Positions 9,747 to 17,274 of a stretch of 64,000 nt of DNA are shown here, piece by piece (positions within the stretch are counted from its first letter, which is position 1; the number at the start of each line of letters is the position of its first letter). Source of the stretch: Luteolibacter rhizosphaerae (lineage in GTDB: Bacteria; Verrucomicrobiota; Verrucomicrobiia; Verrucomicrobiales; Akkermansiaceae); NCBI RefSeq assembly GCF_025950095.1, contig NZ_JAPDDR010000002.1:248001-312000 (forward strand), given 5' to 3'. The translations under genes were made by a program, and so were the position numbers. The notes under the pieces are model-generated. The model worked only from the letters and a program-made list of their open reading frames with translations. It was not told the DNA's origin and searched no databases.

Positions 9747-10488
9747 TGTCCTCGTTCTTCAGCTTTCCTTTCAGGCGCAGGCGGTAGACGTGGCCGCCGG
9801 GATCGAGGAGGCCCTTGGCCTTGTGGGATTGCATGAAGGTGGAGGCGAGCTTCTCGCTCTCGGTCCACTTGGTCATGGCGAAGAGGCCGGTGTGCTGCAC
9901 TTGGCAGTATAATGCATGATCAAAGTCTTCCTCGGCGTGGACCTCACCATCGTGAATGTGCACGGTGGGGAAGAAGAGGCCTCCTTGATGCCGGGTGGGA
10001 AAGCTGAAGGCCATGGGATGCACCTCTTGCTCGCCTTTGCGGAGCTTGAAGACCGCAAAGCCGTGGTCGGCATACTGGGGGAGCGATTTCCAAACTTCCG
10101 GATCGAGGCGGAAGCGTTCGTCCAAGCGCGTGAAGTCCTTCACCGTCGGCACGTAAGAAGCCTCGAAGGCGCCGACGCGCTTCACCTCCAAGGTGGTGTC
10201 ACCGGCGAATGGGCCGTTGGCATCCGCTGGCACGGGCCGGGTGCGCAGTAGTGTGCGTGGAAATCCGCTGCGAAGGTCGTTGAAGAACTTGGGATACTCC
10301 GAAAGATCGATGAAATTCACGGCATCCTCTCCCGTGTCTTTCGCCACCGGTAGGGGCAAGATCATCGCCAAGTCGTCCGCAGCGGAAAAGACCATCTGAT
10401 AGGCCACCGCCTGCCTGCCCGGCGAGAGCATGCGGGCATGGATGCGTGTTCCGAGCACATAATCGACGTTTCCGCTGAAGCAACACAT
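9727..10488 (-). CDS. Conserved protein of unknown function starting MCCFSG
   Basis: A 253-residue protein I cannot assign to a named family. It has no signal peptide or membrane segment. It begins with two adjacent cysteines (MCCFSGNVDYVLGTRI), followed by a segment rich in AYQMVFSAADDLAMILPLPV. Later segments include HPMAFSFPTRHQGGLFFPT and VHIHDGEVHAEEDFDHALYC, which is rich in His and acidic residues and could bind a metal. It lies 48 bases downstream of fdhD on the same strand, so co-transcription is likely. It converges on the molybdopterin oxidoreductase gene with a 20-base tail overlap. A role linked to that oxidoreductase is only a guess from position. Confidence 0.75.
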   Translation of the reverse strand: MCCFSGNVDYVLGTRIHARMLSPGRQAVAYQMVFSAADDLAMILPLPVAKDTGEDAVNFIDLSEYPKFFNDLRSGFPRTLLRTRPVPADANGPFAGDTTLEVKRVGAFEASYVPTVKDFTRLDERFRLDPEVWKSLPQYADHGFAVFKLRKGEQEVHPMAFSFPTRHQGGLFFPTVHIHDGEVHAEEDFDHALYCQVQHTGLFAMTKWTESEKLASTFMQSHKAKGLLDPGGHVYRLRLKGKLKNEDIILGAA

Positions 10489-10536
10489 GGAGACATCATG
10501 GTTTGTCCGGTCGCGATTGGCGAGAAGGAAGAGAGA

Positions 10537-11301
10537 TCACTCGATTCGTCCTGCATACAGCTTGAAGCCCGGCGGTCTCAGGAAGCCGACGAGGCCTTGG
10601 TTCGATTCCTTCGCAAACTCGATCGCGAGAGACGAGGGAGCGGAAATGGCGGCGACCAAGGGGATGCCTGCGGCCAAAGCCTTCTGCATGATCTCGAAAG
10701 AGACGCGGCCCGAGACGAGCAGGAAGCACCGCGATAAATCCGTCCCGGAGCGCAGGGCCCAGCCGGTTACCTTGTCCACGGCGTTGTGGCGGCCGATATC
10801 CTCACGTACGATGTGCATCGTACCATCGCTACCGAAGATCCCGGCGGCATGCAGGCCGCCGGTTCGCGCGAAGGTGGATTGCTCCCGGGCCATGAGCTCC
10901 GGGGCACGCAGCAGGGCCTCGCGCGGGAAACTGGCTGGGTCTCTCAAGGGCGGTAATTGCTCCCGGACCGCTTCGATCGTGGCCTTTCCGCAGAGGCCGC
11001 AGGAGGATGCCCCGAAGACATGGCGCGTCAGCCGCGAGAAGTTCACTTCCACCCCATCGGCCAAGAAGACCAGCGCGTGATTGTCCTTCGCTTCGAGATC
11101 GATCTTGCGGACCTGATCCGCCGCGGTGATCACGCCTTCGGTGCGGAGAAAACCGAGTGCGAGTTCCTCGTCGTGGCCGGGCGTGCGCATGGTCACTGCA
11201 ACAGGACGACCATCCACCGTGATCTGTAGCGGTTCCTCCACGACCACGTGATCGGCAGCCTCCTGCCCCTCCGCGTTGCGTGTCATGACTTGCTTGTCCA
11301 T
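10537..11301 (-). CDS. fdhD: FdhD, sulfurtransferase for the formate dehydrogenase-type molybdenum cofactor
   Basis: FdhD carries sulfur from a cysteine desulfurase to the bis-MGD cofactor before it is inserted into formate dehydrogenase-like enzymes. Diagnostic motifs are SSCGLCGKATIE (the CxxC that carries the persulfide), GGLHAAGIF and REDIGRHNAVDKVTGW. The frame stays open up to 11826, but that N-terminal extension is antisense to the phosphatase gene, so I place the start at the ATG giving MDKQVMTRNAEG (254 residues, normal for the family). MTRNAEG at 11286 is an alternative. The client is probably the YdeP-type enzyme encoded nearby. The start lies only 15 bases from that of the divergent gene. 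Confidence 0.92.
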   Translation of the reverse strand: MDKQVMTRNAEGQEAADHVVVEEPLQITVDGRPVAVTMRTPGHDEELALGFLRTEGVITAADQVRKIDLEAKDNHALVFLADGVEVNFSRLTRHVFGASSCGLCGKATIEAVREQLPPLRDPASFPREALLRAPELMAREQSTFARTGGLHAAGIFGSDGTMHIVREDIGRHNAVDKVTGWALRSGTDLSRCFLLVSGRVSFEIMQKALAAGIPLVAAISAPSSLAIEFAKESNQGLVGFLRPPGFKLYAGRIE

Positions 11302-11316
11302 GCCCGCTTGGTGGGT

Positions 11317-11877
11317 ATGCTCGGAAACATGATAGGGAAAGCTCCGATTGCCATTCTCGCCGCCGTGCTGCTCAGCGCCTGTGCAAACGTGCGGAACCTG
11401 CATCAGGTGGATGCGAAGATCTGGCGTTCCGCGCAGCCGACCCACAGCCATTTCCATCTCTTGGAAAAGCAGGGCATTGGCGAAGTGCTTACCTTGCGCG
11501 ACTGGCATCCGGACAACGACGTCGCCTCCCGCTTCAAGTTCCACCAGATCACGATGCGTGCCGGTGAGATCAAGGACGAGGAGATCGTGAAGGCGCTCCG
11601 GATCCTCGTCTCCGCGGAGAAGCCCGTGCTCATTCACTGCTACCACGGCTCGGATCGCACCGGCGCGGTGGTGGCGATGTATCGCATGGTGGTGCAGAAC
11701 TGGACCCGGGAGAAGGCCATCGAGGAACTGATGGAGCCGAAGCACGGGCATCATGCGCGAATTTTCCCGGGCATCCGGAAGTACCTTCAGACCGTCGATA
11801 TCGAGAAGATCCGAAGGGAGGTCCATGCCAGGCCACTCCCCAAGCCCGAGGTGACACCGCCGGGTCGCCCCGGCTGA
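11317..11877 (+). CDS. Lipoprotein with dual-specificity/tyrosine phosphatase domain
   Basis: The N-terminus (MIGKAPIAILAAVLLSAC) is a lipoprotein signal with lipobox LSAC, so the protein should be anchored outside the cytoplasm. The remainder is a small cysteine phosphatase of the Siw14/DSP type. It has an IWRSAQPT strand, an aspartate-containing loop (LRDWHPDND) and the active-site P-loop HCYHGSDRTG, with catalytic Cys about residue 108 and Arg about 114 (CX5R). The substrate could be a phosphoprotein or an inositol/polyphosphate-type compound; nothing visible decides this. The frame is open upstream to 11248, but that part would overlap fdhD. An ATG at 11329 is an alternative start. Confidence 0.85.
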   Translation: MLGNMIGKAPIAILAAVLLSACANVRNLHQVDAKIWRSAQPTHSHFHLLEKQGIGEVLTLRDWHPDNDVASRFKFHQITMRAGEIKDEEIVKALRILVSAEKPVLIHCYHGSDRTGAVVAMYRMVVQNWTREKAIEELMEPKHGHHARIFPGIRKYLQTVDIEKIRREVHARPLPKPEVTPPGRPG

Positions 11878-11933
11878 TCCGCCTCATGCGCCGAGCTAAG
11901 TAGGTTCACGACCTTTTTCCAATCAGGAGGCTC

Positions 11934-11961
11934 TTGACTCACTCTGCCGGCAGTGCTTCTT
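11934..11961 (+). promoter_or_regulatory. Possible sigma-70-type promoter for the exporter gene
   Basis: TTGACT at 11934 resembles a -35 box. A weak CTTCTT lies 16 bases downstream at 11956-11961. This would start transcription a few bases before the riboswitch aptamer that begins at 11971. The -10 match is poor, so the call rests mainly on position. Confidence 0.4.
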
Positions 11962-11970
11962 TCCCGCCGC

Positions 11971-12034
11971 CCGGACGAGACGCGCCGTACCCGGTTAAGG
12001 AAAAGACGACGCACCTGAACCTCAATCAAGGTGC
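11971..12034 (+). promoter_or_regulatory. Guanidine-III (ykkC-III) riboswitch with overlapping ribosome-site hairpin
   Basis: The segment from CCGGACGAG (11971) through GCGCCGT, ACCCGG and AAAAGACG to ACGC (12012) follows the guanidine-III aptamer closely. CCGG at 11971-11974 pairs with CCGG at 11991-11994. GCGCCGT (11982-11988) pairs with ACGACGC (12006-12012), with one C/A mismatch, giving the H-type pseudoknot. Directly after, GCACCT (12011-12016) can pair with AGGTGC (12029-12034), which contains the ribosome site four to nine bases before the ATG at 12038. The two structures share bases 12011-12012, so they should compete. Guanidine binding would free the ribosome site and switch translation on. 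The next gene is a guanidinium-type exporter, the expected target. Confidence 0.9.
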
Positions 12035-12037
12035 ATC

Positions 12038-12364
12038 ATGAATTCCTGGATACTCGTCATTATTGCCGGCCTGCTCGAAGTTTGTTGGGCCACGGGACTG
12101 AAATCGACTCACGGCTTCACGCGTTTGTGGCCCTCGCTGTTCGTGGTCGTGACGCTCATCGCGAGCATGTGGCTACTCGCCGCGGCGGTCCGTAATCTGC
12201 CCGTGGGTACGGCCTATGCCGTGTGGGTGGGAATCGGTGCGGGGGGGGCAGCGCTGGCCGCGGTGATCCTGCATGGTGAGCCTTTCACGCTCGCCCGCGC
12301 CTTCTTCCTGGTCCTGCTGCTGGTTGCGATCGTCGGCCTCAAGATGACCGGCACCAGTCACTGA
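12038..12364 (+). CDS. gdx: Small multidrug resistance-family guanidinium exporter (Gdx/SugE type)
   Basis: A 108-residue inner-membrane protein with four predicted helices, the usual length and topology of SMR transporters. The essential proton/substrate glutamate is present at Glu14 in LLEVCWATGLKST, and the WATGLK context is that of the Gdx/SugE branch rather than EmrE. The second half has the GTAYAVWVGIGAGGAA signature. Gdx proteins exchange guanidinium for protons as dimers. The guanidine-III riboswitch directly upstream strongly supports guanidinium as the substrate. The gene overlaps the convergent sorbosone dehydrogenase-like gene by 7 bases at their 3' ends. Confidence 0.95.
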   Translation: MNSWILVIIAGLLEVCWATGLKSTHGFTRLWPSLFVVVTLIASMWLLAAAVRNLPVGTAYAVWVGIGAGGAALAAVILHGEPFTLARAFFLVLLLVAIVGLKMTGTSH

Positions 12365-13704
12365 GCGCTGTAACTCACCCGGTAGATCCGACCGTTCTCT
12401 TCCTCGGTGAAAAGCAGACTGCCGTCGGTGTGCATCAGCACGCCGACGGGGCGACCCCAGGTGCTCGGCTCCGATTCGTCGATGAGGAATCCTTTTACAA
12501 AGTCTTCGTAGTGGCCTTGGGGCTTCCCGTTCTGATCGAAAGGCACGAAGACGATCTTGTAGCCCGTGCCTGCATTCCTGTTCCAGCTTCCTCGGAAGGC
12601 AACGAAGGCCCCTTTGCGATACTTCCCGGGAAACTTGTCGCCACTGGAGAAGCATACGCCAAGAGCGGCGGAGTGTGCTTGGAACAGCACTTCCGGGGTG
12701 ATCGTCTTCTCCGCGAGATCGGGGCGCTCACTCTTGCCATCCTTCATGCGCCGCGGATCGAGATTTTCCGGTTTCAGGTAGGCGTACGGCCAGCCGTAGA
12801 AGCCGCCTTCTTTCACGCTGGTGAGATAATCGGGGACCAAGTCATCCCCCAAGCGATCGCGTTCGTTCACCGTTGCATAGAGCTCGCCGCTCGCCGGGTG
12901 GATGGCCAAGCCGACAGGGTTACGCAGGCCGCGTGCGAACACGGTGCGGTCGGCTCCGTCCGGACGCATCCTGAGGACGGCGGCGCGCGGGTCTTCCTCC
13001 ACGTCCACGTTCGATTGCGAGCCGACGGAGACGTAGATCCAGTCGCCCTTGGGGGCCGCGATCACGTTGCGGGTCCAGTGCTGGTTGTAGCCGCCTCCCG
13101 GCAACTCGGTGATTTGCTCGCCGGTGCCGTCCAGCTTGAGTTGGCCGCTCTTCCACGGATAACGCCGCACCTCGTTGGTGTTTCCTAACAGGAAGTATCC
13201 ATCCACGAAGGCCATACCAAAGGGAACATTCACGCCGTTCCCCTTGTCGGCAAAGGTGGTCGTGGAGTCCACACTGCCGTCGCCATTCGTGTCCCGGAGG
13301 ATCGAGATCTTCTCCTCCCGGCTCTGCGCCAGCAATACGTCGCCATCCGGTGTGAGCGCGAGCCAACGTGCCTGCTTCATTCCTTCGGCGAACAGGGTGA
13401 CTTTGAATCCCGCAGGGGCTTGGAGCGTCGCGGTTTCAGGCACCGGCTCGATCTTCGGGCGCTTGCTGGGGCTATTGTCCGGCGTTGGTTTTGGGACGTC
13501 GTCCACCGCGATTTTGATGGGCGTGGGCTCGAAGGGTGTGGTGGCCAGCTCCCCGGCCTCGCTTTGCCCTCCGATCGCCAGCATCGCCATTCCCGCAAGC
13601 GCCAGATTGAACATGCGCACACGTCTGAAGTGTCGGGCCGGCCGGCTTCTGCGGAAGAGGATGCGGGAAAACGCGGACTTGAAGGCGCTGCGGAAGGAAA
13701 TCAT
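12358..13704 (-). CDS. Secreted sorbosone/glucose dehydrogenase-like PQQ beta-propeller protein
   Basis: A 448-residue protein of the soluble PQQ-dependent sugar (sorbosone) dehydrogenase family, a six-bladed propeller. Characteristic strands are APAGFKVTLFAEGMKQARW, DGDVLLAQSREEKISIL, VPFGMAFVDGYFLLGNTN, VFARGLRNPVGLAIHP, GGFYGWPYAY and FRGSWNRNAGTGYKIVFVPF. The long N-terminus is Arg-rich before a hydrophobic stretch (MFNLALAGMAMLAIGG). The true start may be nearer 13614, but the upstream Arg-rich part could be the n-region of the signal. The family oxidises sugars or related polyols in the periplasm, but many members have no proven activity. It converges on the exporter gene. Confidence 0.88.
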   Translation of the reverse strand: MISFRSAFKSAFSRILFRRSRPARHFRRVRMFNLALAGMAMLAIGGQSEAGELATTPFEPTPIKIAVDDVPKPTPDNSPSKRPKIEPVPETATLQAPAGFKVTLFAEGMKQARWLALTPDGDVLLAQSREEKISILRDTNGDGSVDSTTTFADKGNGVNVPFGMAFVDGYFLLGNTNEVRRYPWKSGQLKLDGTGEQITELPGGGYNQHWTRNVIAAPKGDWIYVSVGSQSNVDVEEDPRAAVLRMRPDGADRTVFARGLRNPVGLAIHPASGELYATVNERDRLGDDLVPDYLTSVKEGGFYGWPYAYLKPENLDPRRMKDGKSERPDLAEKTITPEVLFQAHSAALGVCFSSGDKFPGKYRKGAFVAFRGSWNRNAGTGYKIVFVPFDQNGKPQGHYEDFVKGFLIDESEPSTWGRPVGVLMHTDGSLLFTEEENGRIYRVSYSAQ

Positions 13705-13847
13705 GCGCGCGCTCTAGCCCGCGGCATACCAAGGCGGGCCTTCGCACTGAAGTGCTTGATTCCTCAGACATTTCGCCAGCCCTCAGCTCGCGGTCTGGAG
13801 CGCTGGCCATGCAGCCTGCACTTCCCCGCGTGTACGATGTGCAAACT

Positions 13848-14999
13848 TCATCGTCCGCGCCGCACCTTGCGCACGAATTTCTCCATGGCTTCCTGCTGCC
13901 GCTCGATCTCCGCCACGAGTTTGAACTGGGTGCGGGCGCGGTCCAGATTGTGGCCTTCGCGATGGATCTTGAAGTAGCCGTCGCCTTCCAAGAAATCGGT
14001 GAGGAAACGGATGCCGGTCTCCATGGTGATCAGCTTGCCACTGAAGGCGAGGTGCTCCACCTCCGCGTCGTTCAGGAAGGAGTTCGCGGCATCCATGTAG
14101 CCGTCCACCAGTGCCTCGAACATGGGCATCTGCATGACCACCTTCGAGAGATCTTGCTCATCCTCCGCGGCGGGAGTGGTTGCGGTCCGGATCAAATCGC
14201 CGAAGTCGTAGAGAGAGGCGCCCGGCATGACCGTGTCCAGATCGATCACGCAGACCGCTTCGTCGCTGTCCGCGTCGATCATCACGTTATTGATCTTCGT
14301 GTCGTTGTGGGTAATCCGGCGCGGAATCTGGTGGGTTGAGAGCAGGTCCAGCACGACATCCACGGAGTCCTCCCGGCGGCGCACAAACTCCAGTTCCTCA
14401 CCCACGGCTCCGGCCCGGCCGTGCGGATCGGCATCCGCCACCCGCATCAGCCGCTCGAAGCGCTTCCGGGTGTGGTGGAAGTCCGGGATGGTTTCCTCGA
14501 TCTCGCTCGCGGGCAGGTCGCTGACCAAGTCCTGGAAGGAGCCGAAGGCACGGGCCGCTTGGTAGGCCTGCCGTGTGTTCTCGATGATGTCGTAGGTCAC
14601 GCAGCCCTCGATCGAGTTGTAGCAGCGCCAGACGCCGCCGTTCGGCCCGATCACCCAAGAACGACCGCCCCGGCCGGGGTACAGGCTGAGCGTCTGCCCG
14701 CCGAGGTCCTTCTTCACGCGCAGGACCTTCCAGTTGATATGCCGGGTCACGCATTCCACATTCCGCATCACGGCGACGGGGTCTTTGAAGACTCGCTCGT
14801 TGATCCGCTGCAGGATATAGCGCTGGCGTCCGCCATTCGGCGTTTCAAAGGTCGCCCGGTAGGTCGAATTGATGTGTCCGCTTTCAATCTCCTCGCCGTG
14901 GACGAATTCCCCCTCGATCGCAAATTGATCGGCGATGTGGGCGATCGATGCCTGCAAGGAGGCATCCACGGGGCGTACGGGCGACGTGCTTGGGACCAT
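13848..14999 (-). CDS. NahK-like sugar kinase of the APH fold (N-acetylhexosamine kinase-like)
   Basis: Cytoplasmic kinase of the aminoglycoside phosphotransferase fold. HNDTKINNVMID is the catalytic-loop motif (Asp base, Asn metal ligand), and VIDLDTVMPGASLYDFGD contains the DxD metal site. Both closely resemble N-acetylhexosamine 1-kinase, which phosphorylates GlcNAc or GalNAc at C1. The N-terminal lobe includes GHINSTYRATFE and RYILQRIN. I place the start at MVPSTSPVRP (14999). The frame stays open to 15056, but that extension (MFPASACYFPRF) looks like non-coding sequence. A role in salvage of amino sugars released from glycans fits the family. The exact substrate is inferred. Confidence 0.87.
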   Translation of the reverse strand: MVPSTSPVRPVDASLQASIAHIADQFAIEGEFVHGEEIESGHINSTYRATFETPNGGRQRYILQRINERVFKDPVAVMRNVECVTRHINWKVLRVKKDLGGQTLSLYPGRGGRSWVIGPNGGVWRCYNSIEGCVTYDIIENTRQAYQAARAFGSFQDLVSDLPASEIEETIPDFHHTRKRFERLMRVADADPHGRAGAVGEELEFVRRREDSVDVVLDLLSTHQIPRRITHNDTKINNVMIDADSDEAVCVIDLDTVMPGASLYDFGDLIRTATTPAAEDEQDLSKVVMQMPMFEALVDGYMDAANSFLNDAEVEHLAFSGKLITMETGIRFLTDFLEGDGYFKIHREGHNLDRARTQFKLVAEIERQQEAMEKFVRKVRRGR

Positions 15000-15098
15000 G
15001 TGGCTCAGGTTTGGGAGGGGAAAGCGAGGGAAGTAACAAGCACTTGCCGGGAACACAAACTTGAATTCCGTCCTCCGGGGGAACTCACTGGCGCTGCG

Positions 15099-15707
15099 GT
15101 GAATCCGGCCATCCCCTATACTTACCCCGGCATCGCCGAAGATCTCCAGCGCCTGCGCGAGCTGCTCGGCCTCGGCCTGCGCAGCGCCGCATGGACGCCG
15201 CCGACTGCTCCGGCGGTGCTCAATCTCGCCTGCGGTCGCGCCGACGAGTCCGGGGTTCTTCTATCAGCGGTGGCACCCTTGGCCTTGGAGTTGTTCTATC
15301 TCGGGATCGACCTGCGGCCCGTGGAGATCGCGGAGGCGAAGTCCCGTTGGCTCCCCGCGGCCCCGCCTGGCTGGCAGCTCGACTTCCGCGCCGGGGATGC
15401 CTCCCGCACCGACAGGATGAAGCAGCTCCCGCCCTTCGACCTCGTCTTCATCCGCCACCAGAACTACTGGCACGATCCCGCCACTTGGCTCGTGCTCTTC
15501 CGAAATGCCCTCGCGGCGCTCAAGCCCGGCGGGGTGCTCGTTATCACCTCCTACTTCGACCGCGAGCACGAGCTGGCCATGGCCTGCTTGATCGAATGCG
15601 GGGCCACCAAGCTCGCGGAAATCAAGAATCCCCATGCAAGGCCACTGCCCGATGCGCCGAACAAGTCGGTGGATCGGCGGATGGGGGTGTTTTCTAACGG
15701 TTGCTGA
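15099..15707 (+). CDS. Class I SAM-dependent methyltransferase-like protein
   Basis: A product of about 202 residues with a Rossmann methyltransferase fold. Motif I is VLNLACGRADESG, the acidic strand-2 end is LGIDLRPVEIAEAK, motif II/III is FDLVFIRHQNYWHD, and the post-motif is LKPGGVLVITSYFD. The start is taken as GTG 15099 (VNPAIPYTYPGIAEDL). The frame is open far upstream, but that part is antisense to the kinase gene. No ATG is available before the first conserved strand. A G-rich stretch (15077-15080) lies about 18 bases upstream, so the ribosome site is not convincing. The substrate is unknown. Confidence 0.75.
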   Translation: MNPAIPYTYPGIAEDLQRLRELLGLGLRSAAWTPPTAPAVLNLACGRADESGVLLSAVAPLALELFYLGIDLRPVEIAEAKSRWLPAAPPGWQLDFRAGDASRTDRMKQLPPFDLVFIRHQNYWHDPATWLVLFRNALAALKPGGVLVITSYFDREHELAMACLIECGATKLAEIKNPHARPLPDAPNKSVDRRMGVFSNGC

Positions 15708-15754
15708 GAAACTACCGCGCGGAAATCAAGAAGCGGATCGGGCTTGGGCGAATG

Positions 15755-15840
15755 AGGAGCAGCGACCTTGCTGTCGCTGGCACCGCGCGGGCGAAGCAGT
15801 TCCTAGGGACCCTTCCGGGGACAGCAAGGTCCCCGCTCCT
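15755..15840. repeat. REP-like inverted pair of hairpins
   Basis: Two 26-base units face each other: AGGAGC-AGCGACCTTGCTGTCGCTGG on the plus strand (15755-15780) and its near-copy on the minus strand (15840-15815). They differ at only four of 26 positions. All four lie in stem pairs and are compensated, so both units keep a 6-bp hairpin with the same CTTGCT loop. The spacer is 34 bases. This is the organisation of REP/BIME elements, here between the methyltransferase gene and the 3' end of lpxC-fabZ. No RAYT-type transposase is in the window. Confidence 0.8.
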
Positions 15841-15852
15841 TAGCCAAGGCAC

Positions 15853-17166
15853 TCACTGCCCCACCAGCGCGAACTTCAGTTCCGCTTCCGAAGCCACCTC
15901 GCCGTTGACCAAGCAGCGGCACTTCGTCTGGCCGATGCTGCCGCGGATCTTGATGACTTCGGACTCGATGTAGAGCGTGTCGCCGGGCAGGACCGGGCGG
16001 CGCCACTTCACGTTGTCCGCGCTCATGAAGTAGCCGATCTTGCCGGCATTCTCCGGCTTGCGCAGCATCAGCACGCTGGAGACCTGCGCCATCGCTTCGA
16101 GCTGGAGCACGCCCGGCATGATCGGGTGGCCGGGGAAGTGGCCGGGGAAGAAGGGTTCGTTCACCGTCACGTTCTTCACGCCGGTGCACTTGAAATCGCC
16201 GACCATGTCGATGATGCGGTCCACCATCAGGAAGGGGTAGCGGTGTGGCAGGATCTTGAGGACGTCATTGATGTCCAGGACGGTCTCGCCGGTGGGAAGC
16301 TGGAAGGGCGCGGCCAGCGAGCGCACGCGGGCGTATTCGCGCTTCAGCGTGGCTGCCAGTTTCGAGTTCGGGCCGTGGCCGGGCTTCACGGCGATGACGT
16401 GGCCGAGGATGCGCTTGCCGCTGAGGATCAGGTCGCCGATGACGTCGAGCGCCTTGTGCCGTGCGAATTCATTCGTGTACCGCAGTGGCTCCTTGGTCAT
16501 CACCTGCTCGCCGCGGATCACGATGGCGCTCTCCAGCGAGCCGCCCTTGATCAGGCCCTTGTCGAGCAGGGGCTTCACGTCCTCGTAGTAAACGAAGGTG
16601 CGCGCCGGGGCGATTTCCTTCTCGTAGGTCTCCGGGTTCACCTCGGCGGAGAAATACTGGGTGAAGCGGCCGTCCGGGCCGACATTCGTCACCGAGACGC
16701 GGAAGGTCTTGCTCGGGACGATGGTGATCAGGGTGCCGTCGCCGCTCTCCTGGTGGATCGGCTCGCGGATTTCCCAGACCTTGCGCAGGGCATCCTGTGG
16801 CGCGATCCCGGCCTTCTTGATCAGTTCCACGAAGGGACGGGCCGAGCCATCGCCGATCGGCGGCTCGTTCGCGTCCATTTCGATGATGGCATTGTCCACG
16901 CCCATGCCGGTCAGGGCGGAGAGCACGTGCTCCACGGTGTGGACCTTCACGGAGCCTTCCGCGAGAGTGGTCGCGCGCTCGACGGTCTTCACCTTGTCGG
17001 CATCGGCATCGATGAAGGGCTGGTCCGGCAGATCGACGCGGCGGAATTTGAAGCCGTGATCCACGGCAGCGGGCTTCAGGGTCAGGGTGACCTTGGCTCC
17101 CGTGTGGAGCGAGGTTCCTTCAAGCGTGGCAGGAGAGGCGAGAGTGTGCTGCGCGTCGGCGGACAT
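15853..17166 (-). CDS. lpxC/fabZ: Bifunctional LpxC-FabZ: UDP-acyl-GlcNAc deacetylase / 3-hydroxyacyl-ACP dehydratase
   Basis: A fusion of two enzymes that draw on the same hydroxyacyl-ACP pool. Residues about 1-290 are LpxC, the zinc deacetylase that commits UDP-GlcNAc to lipid A. Motifs are HTVEHVLSALTGMGVDN, EPPIGDGSARPFVEL and FARHKALDVIGDL with the zinc ligands. Residues about 300-437 are FabZ, with LPHRYPFLMVDRI and FFPGHFPGHPIMPGVLQLE, including the catalytic His and Glu. The fusion is known from Bacteroidetes, Verrucomicrobia and relatives. The start is MSADAQHTLASP at 17166; upstream in-frame sequence is the intergenic repeat. Its presence shows a lipid A-type outer membrane. Confidence 0.96.
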   Translation of the reverse strand: MSADAQHTLASPATLEGTSLHTGAKVTLTLKPAAVDHGFKFRRVDLPDQPFIDADADKVKTVERATTLAEGSVKVHTVEHVLSALTGMGVDNAIIEMDANEPPIGDGSARPFVELIKKAGIAPQDALRKVWEIREPIHQESGDGTLITIVPSKTFRVSVTNVGPDGRFTQYFSAEVNPETYEKEIAPARTFVYYEDVKPLLDKGLIKGGSLESAIVIRGEQVMTKEPLRYTNEFARHKALDVIGDLILSGKRILGHVIAVKPGHGPNSKLAATLKREYARVRSLAAPFQLPTGETVLDINDVLKILPHRYPFLMVDRIIDMVGDFKCTGVKNVTVNEPFFPGHFPGHPIMPGVLQLEAMAQVSSVLMLRKPENAGKIGYFMSADNVKWRRPVLPGDTLYIESEVIKIRGSIGQTKCRCLVNGEVASEAELKFALVGQ

Positions 17167-17182
17167 GGCGGGAGGGAGTAGC

Positions 17183-17269
17183 GAGTAGCGGGTAGCAAGT
17201 ATCAAGGGGAAATCGCCTCGCGCCGCCGGGCTTTTTCCCTCGCTACCTGTTACTTGCTACCCGCTACTC
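17183..17269. repeat. Perfect 19-base inverted repeat between divergent genes
   Basis: GAGTAGCGGGTAGCAAGTA at 17183-17201 is the exact reverse complement of 17251-17269, with a 49-base spacer. Both arms are built from TAGC-containing units that continue beyond the arms (GAGTAGC before the left arm, CGCTACC before the right). The element fills the gap between the divergent lpxC-fabZ and pseudouridine synthase genes and ends 5 bases before the latter's probable start. It could be an intergenic mobile repeat or a cruciform-forming control site. Confidence 0.75.
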
Positions 17270-17274
17270 ATCCC

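Noticed and set aside
11302-11826. A 175-codon N-terminal extension of FdhD
   Set aside because: The extension is antisense to the phosphatase gene and adds nothing conserved; FdhD is complete from 11301.
14421-15098. A long N-terminal extension of the methyltransferase
   Set aside because: It is antisense to the NahK-like kinase; conserved methyltransferase motifs begin only after 15200.
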